Source: an uncultured Collinsella sp. (GTDB lineage: Bacteria > Actinomycetota > Coriobacteriia > Coriobacteriales > Coriobacteriaceae). From it: a stretch of DNA of 16,740 nt. The number at the start of each line of letters is the position of its first letter. The first letter of the stretch is position 1. This document shows positions 11,576 through 16,740 of this stretch, piece after piece. Made by a program: the position numbers and the translations under genes. Location: contig URIK01000022.1 in the NCBI GenBank assembly GCA_900547855.1, forward strand, positions 1 to 16,740. Direction: 5' to 3'. The notes beneath the pieces are model-generated. The model searched no databases. It was given only the letters and a program-made list of their open reading frames with translations, and was not told the DNA's origin.

Positions 11576-13903
11576 ATGGCGGATTCTCAGATCCATGTCG
11601 CGCTGGCGGGTAACCCCAACTGCGGCAAGACCACGCTTTTCAACCTGATCACCGGCGCCAACGGCTACGTTGGCAACTGGCCCGGCGTCACGGTTGAGAA
11701 AAAGGAGGCCAAGCTCCTAAGCGACAAGAACGTTACCATCACGGACCTCCCTGGTATCTACTCGCTTTCCCCCTACAGCCCCGAGGAGCAATGCTCGCGC
11801 GATTATCTCATGAGCGGCGAGCCCGATGTGGTCGTCCAGGTTGTCGATGCCACCAACCTCGAGCGCAACCTGTACCTGGCGCTTCAGGTTATCGAGACCG
11901 GCCTGCCCGTAGTCGTCGCCCTCAACATGGCCGACTTGGTCGAGAAGAACGGCGATAAGATCGACACGGACAAGCTCTCCAAGAAGCTCGGCTGCCCGGT
12001 CATGATGATCTCGGCCCTTAAGAACAAGGGTATCAAGGAGCTTTTCGAGCAGGTTAAGAAGTCCGCTGCTTCCAAGGGCCAGGTGCCGGAGCACAAGTTC
12101 GATTCCTCCATCGAGGACGTTCTGGACCACATCGAAAACAACCTGCCGGCAAGCGTTCCCGCCAACAAGCGCCGCTACTATGCCGTCAAACTGTTCGAGC
12201 GCGATGCGGATGCCTGCAAGCTCATCAACCTCACCAAGGAGAAAGCCGCTCGCGTTGAGCAACTGGTCGCCCAGTGCGAGCAGGATTGCGACGACGACGC
12301 CGAGTCCATCATCACCGGCGAACGCTATGGCGTGATTGCCCACATCATCGACGAGTGCCTCACCAAGGCTCCGACAAAGATGAGCACCTCCGAGAAGATC
12401 GACCGCGTGGTTACCAACCGTATTCTGGGTCTGCCGATTTTTGTGGTCATCATGTTCTGCGTGTACTACATCGCCGTTTCCACCTTGGGCGGCACGGTGA
12501 CCGACTTCACCAACGACCAGCTCTTCGGTACCGACGGTTGGTATGTGCTCGGTCAGGGTCGCGACGCCTACGACGCGGCTGTCGAGGCCGCGGGCGACAA
12601 CGCCGACTCGGTCGACCCAGCGCAGTACGGCCCCTATGTCCCGGGTATTACCACCATGGTCCACGACGCGCTTGTGGCGGGTGGCACCGAGGACGGCGGT
12701 CTGGTCGATTCGCTTGTCTGTGACGGTATCGTCGGCGGCCTGGGCGCCATCTTCGGCTTTGTGCCGCAGATGTTCCTGCTGTTCGTGATGCTGTCTTTCC
12801 TGGAGGACTGCGGCTATATGGCCCGCGTTGCCTTCATCATGGACCGCGTGTTCCGCCGCTTTGGCCTGTCCGGTAAGTCCTTCATCCCCATGCTCGTGTC
12901 TTCGGGCTGCGGCGTCCCCGGCGTCATGGCTACCAAGACCATCGAGAACGAGAAGGACCGCCGCATGACGGTCATGACCACCACGTTCATTCCCTGTGGC
13001 GCCAAGCTGCCGATCATCGCCCTGCTCATGGGTTCCATCATCGGCGATTCTTCCACCACCGCCGCGTGGATCAGCCCGCTCTTCTACTTCCTGGGCGTCT
13101 TTGCCGTCATCGCCTCGGGCCTCATGCTCAAGAAGACCAAGCTCTTCGCCGGCCGCCCGACGCCGTTCGTTATGGAGCTTCCCGCCTACCACTTCCCGGC
13201 GATCCGCTCTTGGGCACTGCACGTGTGGGAGCGCTGCTGGGCCTTTATTAAGAAGGCCGGCACGGTCATCTTCGCGTCCACCGTCGTGGTTTGGTTCCTC
13301 TCCAACTTTGGTAGCTACAACGGTTCCTTTGGCTTCCTGCCTGCGATGGACGGCATCCCCGAGGAGTTCATGGACTACTCCGTGCTTGCCATGCTCGGCA
13401 ACCTGATCGCCTGGATCTTCGCCCCGCTCGGCTTTAGCACCTGGCAGGCAACAGCACTGTCCGTCTCGGGTCTTGTTGCCAAGGAGAACGTCGTCGCCAC
13501 CGCCGGCTCGCTGCTGTCCGTTGCCGATGCCGCCGAGACCGATCCGAGCCTGTGGACCGCGTTCGCCGGCATGTTCCCGACCATGGGCGCTTGCGTTGCC
13601 TTTGGCGCTTTCAACCTGCTGTGCGCTCCGTGCTTTGCCGCTATGGGTACCATCCGCAACCAGATGGATTCCGGCAAGTGGACCGCGATTGCCCTCGGCT
13701 ACGAGTGCGCCTTCGCTTGGGTGATCGGCCTGTTCATCAACCAGTTCTATAACCTGCTTGTCCTTGGGCAGTTTGGCTTCTGGACGGTTGTGGCTATCGT
13801 GCTGCTGGTCGCGATGCTCTTCCAGATTTTCCGTCCTATGCCCAAGCACGCTTGGACCGACGAGGACGAGACCAACACTGCTTCCGCTGCAGTTTCCGCC
13901 TAA
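11576..13903 (+). CDS. feoB: Ferrous iron transporter FeoB
   Basis: Membrane Fe2+ importer with an N-terminal G-protein domain, 775 aa, full length. G1 is GNPNCGKTT (12-20), the switch-I region YVGNWPGVTVEKKE (31-44), G3 DLPG (57-60), G4 NMAD (117-120) and G5 SALK (146-149), followed by the helical GDI-like domain to about 270. The membrane part begins near 282 (ILGLPIFVVIMF). An acidic extracytoplasmic loop of about 80 residues (306-385) follows before FVPQMFLLFVMLSFLEDCGYMAR. The two Gate regions carry the conserved Cys motifs SSGCGVPGVMATKT and FIPCGAKLP. The second half includes KENVVATAGSLL and CAPCFAAMGTIRNQ. The leader has an iron box (11485) and a hairpin (11530). It ends in a clear terminator at 13933, with a FeoB-associated small protein just beyond. 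Confidence 0.98.
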   Translation: MADSQIHVALAGNPNCGKTTLFNLITGANGYVGNWPGVTVEKKEAKLLSDKNVTITDLPGIYSLSPYSPEEQCSRDYLMSGEPDVVVQVVDATNLERNLYLALQVIETGLPVVVALNMADLVEKNGDKIDTDKLSKKLGCPVMMISALKNKGIKELFEQVKKSAASKGQVPEHKFDSSIEDVLDHIENNLPASVPANKRRYYAVKLFERDADACKLINLTKEKAARVEQLVAQCEQDCDDDAESIITGERYGVIAHIIDECLTKAPTKMSTSEKIDRVVTNRILGLPIFVVIMFCVYYIAVSTLGGTVTDFTNDQLFGTDGWYVLGQGRDAYDAAVEAAGDNADSVDPAQYGPYVPGITTMVHDALVAGGTEDGGLVDSLVCDGIVGGLGAIFGFVPQMFLLFVMLSFLEDCGYMARVAFIMDRVFRRFGLSGKSFIPMLVSSGCGVPGVMATKTIENEKDRRMTVMTTTFIPCGAKLPIIALLMGSIIGDSSTTAAWISPLFYFLGVFAVIASGLMLKKTKLFAGRPTPFVMELPAYHFPAIRSWALHVWERCWAFIKKAGTVIFASTVVVWFLSNFGSYNGSFGFLPAMDGIPEEFMDYSVLAMLGNLIAWIFAPLGFSTWQATALSVSGLVAKENVVATAGSLLSVADAAETDPSLWTAFAGMFPTMGACVAFGAFNLLCAPCFAAMGTIRNQMDSGKWTAIALGYECAFAWVIGLFINQFYNLLVLGQFGFWTVVAIVLLVAMLFQIFRPMPKHAWTDEDETNTASAAVSA

Positions 13904-13932
13904 GTCCGAATAAGGATCAACCCCTTTCCACG

Positions 13933-13965
13933 AGCCCGGGTGTCTCAGTGACACTCGGGCTTTTT
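13933..13965 (+). terminator. Intrinsic terminator of feoB
   Basis: AGCCCGGGTGTC pairs with GACACTCGGGCT (one G-T pair) across TCAGT, followed by TTTTT. The 113 bases after it, before the next gene, contain a short direct repeat (CTTTTTGGTAGG at 13960-13971 and again near 14019-14030) and TAAAGT near 14044, a possible but weak -10 element. Confidence 0.92.
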
Positions 13966-14078
13966 GGTAGGGGAGATGTGGCGTTTCCGCAGATAAAACC
14001 GACCAAAATAAACCTGTCCCTTTTTGGTAGGTGGAGAATGGGGTAAAGTAAGTGGTGGTTAACTAGAGGAGGCTTGCT

Positions 14079-14279
14079 ATGGCACCTATCGATATTGTTG
14101 TACTGGCTGTTATCGGCGTTGCGTTTGTCGCCGTGTGCGTGCGCATCTACCGCAAGGGCACCTGCGCCGACTGCGCTCAGGGTGGCGTTTGCACCGGGCA
14201 TTGCTCCAACAAAAAGACGTGCGCCGCACTTAAGGGCGTGGACAAAATCGCCGAAGACTTGGGCCGCGGTATCAAATAA
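14079..14279 (+). CDS. FeoB-associated Cys-rich membrane protein
   Basis: A 66-aa protein with one N-terminal membrane segment (about residues 4-23, IDIVVLAVIGVAFVAVCVRI), a basic stop (YRK), then a small cysteine cluster: Cys29, Cys32, Cys38, Cys42 and Cys48 in TCADCAQGGVCTGHCSNKKTC. This layout is that of the FeoB-associated Cys-rich membrane protein family (Pfam PF12669), found next to feoB in many Firmicutes and Actinobacteria. Its role is thought to be iron handling at FeoB, but the mechanism is not established. GAGGAGG lies 8 nt before the ATG. It is separated from feoB by a terminator, so it has its own promoter or depends on read-through. Confidence 0.88.
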   Translation: MAPIDIVVLAVIGVAFVAVCVRIYRKGTCADCAQGGVCTGHCSNKKTCAALKGVDKIAEDLGRGIK

Positions 14280-14292
14280 GGTCCGGACATCC

Positions 14293-14328
14293 AAGCGCTC
14301 CGCGGGCATCCGTTCGCGGGGCGCTTTG
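14293..14328 (+). terminator. Terminator-like hairpin after the Cys-rich protein gene
   Basis: AAGCGCTCCGCG (14293-14304) pairs with CGCGGGGCGCTT (14315-14326), with one T-G pair and a 10-nt loop. Only TTTGTG follows, so the T-run is short. It lies 13 nt after the stop codon. Confidence 0.65.
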
Positions 14329-14423
14329 TGCATTTGAGGGAGAGCACGGCGAGTCGAAGAGTATTTTTGGGGTATCGTTAACTGGACTATTAATTGGCAA
14401 CTTATCTATAACGGAGTAACCGC

Positions 14424-15503
14424 ATGAGCGCTCGCGTAACCATGAAGGACATAGCCGCCGAGCTTGGCGTTTCCATCAATACCGTGCACAAGGCTCTGAC
14501 GGGAAAGGCCGGCGTGAGCGAATCCGTGCGCGCCAAGGTGAACGCTAAGGCCGAGGCCATGGGCTATCACCGCAACACAAGTGCCTCAAGCCTGCGCCGC
14601 AAGGATATCAATCTGGTGTTTTGCCTGCCCCGCGCATCGCGCGAGGGAGCGTACTTTTTCCGTTACCTGTGGGAAGGCTGCAATCGCTTTGAACAGGAGG
14701 TCATCGACCGGGGCATTACGGTTGAGCGCGTTGAATTTGGCGTGGGCGGCTACGCTGATGCACTCGAGCAAATCGACGAGCGTCTGCAGGTGGGCGAGAA
14801 GATTGATGGCTTGCTCGCCTATGCGCCGGGCGACGATCGTGCGACTGAGCTTTTGGGGCAGATCGCCGAGGCGGGCGTGACGATTGAGCTTGTCGACGGC
14901 GACCGTCCGCATTTGAATCGTTTGGGTGCGAGCTTGGCCGATTATTCGACGGCAGGCAGCCTTATGGCCGAGCAGGCGGCAAACCTGGTCCATGCTTCTG
15001 GGGCCGACGCCCGCGTGCTCCTTTTGACAGGCGACCCATATACCGATTCGCACTATCTAACCGCCCGCGCCTTCCACAATTACCTGCGCGAACGTGATAT
15101 TCCATGGCAGGTTGAGGATCTTGCAGGTGCCCATGCGCAAGTCAAACAACTCGAGCATGAGCTCGAAAAGCGCTTGAGTGCGCCGGACGCCCCCGAACTT
15201 ATCTGTAGCGTTTTTGCCGTTGGTTCCGAAGTGGTTGCCGACGCGCTCGTCTCGACCGGCAAGGCCGGTCAGGTCATGGTGATCGGCAACGACCTGTTTC
15301 CCGAAAGTGCTCTGGCCTTGCGCCGCGGTATCTTTACCAATATTGTCTATAAGGACCCGACGAGCCTGGCGTATCGCGGCGCTAAGACGCTGGGCGATTA
15401 TCTGCTGTGGGGAAGGACCCCGACGGTGCCCGTCCAGAAGGGTGCCGTCGAGATGGTATTTGCCAGCAATGTCGACCGCTACTGCGAACTTGCGGGTATT
15501 TAG
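14424..15503 (+). CDS. LacI-family transcriptional regulator, probable hexuronate-use repressor
   Basis: A 359-aa LacI/GalR regulator. The N-terminal helix-turn-helix is VTMKDIAAELGVSINTVHKALTG (5-27), with the recognition helix SINTVHKAL, followed by GVSESVRAKVNAKAEAMGYHRN. The hinge carries Leu57 in SSLRRK, the residue that in this family intercalates at a central CpG of the operator. The remainder is a periplasmic-binding-protein-like sugar-sensing domain (IDGLLAY, DGDRPHLNRLGASLADYSTAG, VMVIGNDLFPESA). ACGGAG lies 8 nt before the ATG. Downstream, uxaC is preceded by two GGTGAACGTTCACC palindromes with a central CpG, exactly the operator type this family binds, so it probably represses uxaC. 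The effector (glucuronate, galacturonate or an intermediate) is inferred from the neighbour only. Confidence 0.93.
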   Translation: MSARVTMKDIAAELGVSINTVHKALTGKAGVSESVRAKVNAKAEAMGYHRNTSASSLRRKDINLVFCLPRASREGAYFFRYLWEGCNRFEQEVIDRGITVERVEFGVGGYADALEQIDERLQVGEKIDGLLAYAPGDDRATELLGQIAEAGVTIELVDGDRPHLNRLGASLADYSTAGSLMAEQAANLVHASGADARVLLLTGDPYTDSHYLTARAFHNYLRERDIPWQVEDLAGAHAQVKQLEHELEKRLSAPDAPELICSVFAVGSEVVADALVSTGKAGQVMVIGNDLFPESALALRRGIFTNIVYKDPTSLAYRGAKTLGDYLLWGRTPTVPVQKGAVEMVFASNVDRYCELAGI

Positions 15504-15528
15504 CCGATTGAGCAGGTACCCCCTCTTG

Positions 15529-15727
15529 CGACGTGCATTTTTGGGAGTATTCAGCATTGGCATGCCCTGAATGAGGTGCAGAACGACTGTTTTAAGTGCC
15601 CCCGATGGCGTAATTTGCCATCGGGGGCACTTTTTATGCCGATCGGGCGCTATCTGCGTTCCAAATAGGACGCTGAGGATGGCGCACGGCGCGCTCCAAT
15701 GCTGAATACTCCCAAAAATGTACGTCG
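15529..15727. repeat. Long inverted repeat E3 around a terminator
   Basis: A 32-bp outer inverted repeat (15529-15560 with 15696-15727) pairs throughout except for one G-T pair. It encloses 135 nt centred on a perfect 16-bp hairpin (15594-15632). The architecture resembles E1 and E2, with long unique arms around an inner terminator-like stem, but the core sequence is unrelated to theirs. It lies between lacI and the uxaC control region. The structure is certain, the function unknown. Confidence 0.88.
15594..15635 (+). terminator. Intrinsic terminator of the lacI gene, inside E3
   Basis: AAGTGCCCCCGATGGC (15594-15609) pairs perfectly with its complement (15617-15632) over a 7-nt loop and runs into TTTTT. 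It is the first strong terminator after the lacI-family gene (about 90 nt past its stop) and isolates it from uxaC. Confidence 0.88.
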
Positions 15728-15857
15728 GGACATGACCCACCTGAGCAAAAGCGCTCAAGTTCGGTGTTCGGGGACGCCAACCGGTCCGCAATGCATGCAA
15801 GTCACAGCTCCGGCAACCGTTGAACGGGCAAAACCTACCGTTCACCCCATGGTTGTT

Positions 15858-15873
15858 AGGTGAACGTTCACCT
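15858..15873. promoter_or_regulatory. LacI-type operator 1 upstream of uxaC
   Basis: AGGTGAACGTTCACCT is a perfect 16-bp palindrome with a central CpG, as expected for a LacI-family operator. It overlaps the proposed -35 of the uxaC promoter (TTCACC). Operator 2 is centred 38 bp downstream. A half-site CGTTCACC also occurs at 15839-15846. Confidence 0.8.
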
Positions 15874-15896
15874 TTTGAGTCGTAATGGATTAGTAT
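15867..15896 (+). promoter_or_regulatory. Proposed uxaC promoter between the two operators
   Basis: TTCACC (15867-15872) as -35 and TAGTAT (15891-15896) as -10 are 18 bp apart, each matching the consensus at four of six positions. The arrangement puts operator 1 on the -35 and operator 2 at the start point, the classical layout for LacI-type repression. The hexamers are weak matches, so the assignment rests mostly on position. Confidence 0.45.
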
Positions 15897-15910
15897 GGTG
15901 AACGTTCACC
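15897..15910. promoter_or_regulatory. LacI-type operator 2 upstream of uxaC
   Basis: GGTGAACGTTCACC, a perfect 14-bp palindrome identical to the centre of operator 1, directly follows the proposed -10 element and lies 54 bp before the uxaC ATG. Confidence 0.8.
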
Positions 15911-15963
15911 TAGAGGATGACGAGCGTATTGTGCGCCCGCTCCGCAAACAAAGGGGTTGTTTG

Positions 15964-16697
15964 ATGAAAAACTTCATGGACGATCAGGATTTCCTGCTGA
16001 GCACCAAGACCGGCGAGGAGCTGTTCCACAACTTTGCCGAGGGCATGCCCATCGTCGACTATCACTGCCACATTTCTCCTAAGGAGATTTGGGAGGACAA
16101 GCGTTTCGAGAACATCACCGAGGTTTGGCTGGGCGGCGACCACTACAAGTGGCGCCTGATGCGTGCCAACGGCGTCGACGAGCGTTTTATCACTGGCGAC
16201 GCCCCTGCTCGCGAGAAGTTCCAAAAGTGGGCCGAGACCCTGGGTCGCTGCGTTGGCAACCCCGTCTTTGAGTGGAGCCACCTGGAGCTTAAGCGCTACT
16301 TTGGCTACGAGGGCGTCCTCAACGGCAAGACTGCCCAGGAGGTCTGGGACCTTGCCAACGCCAAGCTCGCCGAGGCCAGTTTCACCTGCCGCAACCTGAT
16401 CAAGCAGTCCAACGTCCGCATGATCTGCACTACCGACGACCCCGCCGACAGCTTTGAGTGGCACAAGAAGATTGCCGCCGACGACAGCTTTGACGTTCAG
16501 GTCGTTCCCGCCATGCGCCCCGATGCCGCTTTGCGCATCGAGCGCGGCCAGGAGTTTGCCGACTACTGCAAGCACCTTTCCGAGGTTGCCGGCGTCGAGG
16601 TCAGCGACTTTGAGGGCATGAAGGCTGCCATTTCCAAGCGCTACGACGTTGCTCACGAGCTGGGCTGCCGCGCCTCCGACCACGCACTCGACTACGT
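15964..16697 (+). CDS. uxaC: Glucuronate/galacturonate isomerase UxaC, 3'-partial
   Basis: Isomerises D-glucuronate to D-fructuronate and D-galacturonate to D-tagaturonate, the entry step of hexuronate catabolism; cytoplasmic amidohydrolase-superfamily metalloenzyme. The first 244 codons are natural (the family is about 470 aa). Hallmarks are the metal-binding HxH in IVDYHCHISPKEI (His34, His36), then WLGGDHYKWRLMRANGV, the ITGDAPAREKF region, GNPVFEWSHLELKRYFGY and the TTDDPADS motif. AAAGGGG lies 7 nt before the ATG. Two LacI operators and a promoter precede it, and the LacI-family regulator is the next gene upstream. The frame stays open to the window's end, but everything after base 16697 is sequencing adapter: the apparent tail CLLYTSPSPRDAHE is not part of the protein. 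Confidence 0.96.
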
Positions 16698-16740
16698 CTG
16701 TCTCTTATACACATCTCCGAGCCCACGAGACGCTCATGAA
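16698..16740 (+). other. Illumina Nextera adapter and index (artefact)
   Basis: CTGTCTCTTATACACATCT (16698-16716) is the Tn5 mosaic end used in Nextera libraries, and CCGAGCCCACGAGAC (16717-16731) is the read-2 adapter that follows it. The next eight bases, GCTCATGA, match what I recall as Nextera XT i7 index N714, and the final A fits the first base of the P7 sequence. This is read-through left in the assembly, not genomic DNA. Confidence 0.97.

Noticed and set aside
11717..13954. 745-codon minus-strand frame opposite feoB
   Set aside because: Mirror of feoB; long antisense runs of charged and Gly residues, no start signal and no domain.

Overview
The window reads as one high-GC (roughly 60 %) bacterial contig end. 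Codon usage is uniform, Feo, Lar and PTS genes sit together, and GGAGG-type ribosome binding sites are common. Together these suggest a gut Coriobacteriia actinobacterium, most likely Collinsella or a close relative. That assignment is inference from gene content and style, not from a marker gene.

Layout. (1) 3-2369: the 3' nine-tenths of phosphoenolpyruvate carboxylase. (2) 2370-2835: a non-coding stretch dense in palindromes, holding a 127-nt nested inverted-repeat element (E1), a doubtful 39-codon ORF and a strong terminator. (3) 2836-7412: a nickel-pincer lactate racemase locus. larA and an aquaglyceroporin-like larD run forward; larB, larC and a TetR-family regulator run in reverse and converge on larD. 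A second copy of the nested element (E2, 4916-5040) sits between the converging units. (4) 7527-8162 serB (reverse) and 8419-10206 aspS (forward), divergent across 256 bp. (5) 10265-10512: a tandem structured repeat and a promoter, then an HPr-like protein with Asp at position 46. (6) 10950-14279: an iron(II) uptake cluster, feoA-feoA-feoB plus a FeoB-associated Cys-rich membrane protein, with a DtxR/IdeR-like box before feoB. (7) 14424-15503: a LacI-family regulator, then a third very long palindrome (E3), then a promoter bracketed by two LacI-type operators that drives uxaC (from 15964). (8) The last 43 bases (16698-16740) are Illumina Nextera adapter plus index, so the natural sequence ends at about 16697.

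How the genes work together. LarB and LarC make and metallate the pincer cofactor that LarA needs to interconvert D- and L-lactate, and LarD probably lets lactic acid cross the membrane. LarE is not in the window, and this LarC lacks its usual C-terminal CTP-binding domain. The Feo cluster imports Fe2+ and is probably repressed by iron. The LacI regulator probably controls hexuronate use starting with UxaC.

The most unusual feature is the E1/E2 family. Two intergenic elements share a 67-69-nt core, yet each is enclosed by its own perfectly complementary 29-bp arms of largely different sequence. The two copies stand in direct orientation on either side of larA-larD.
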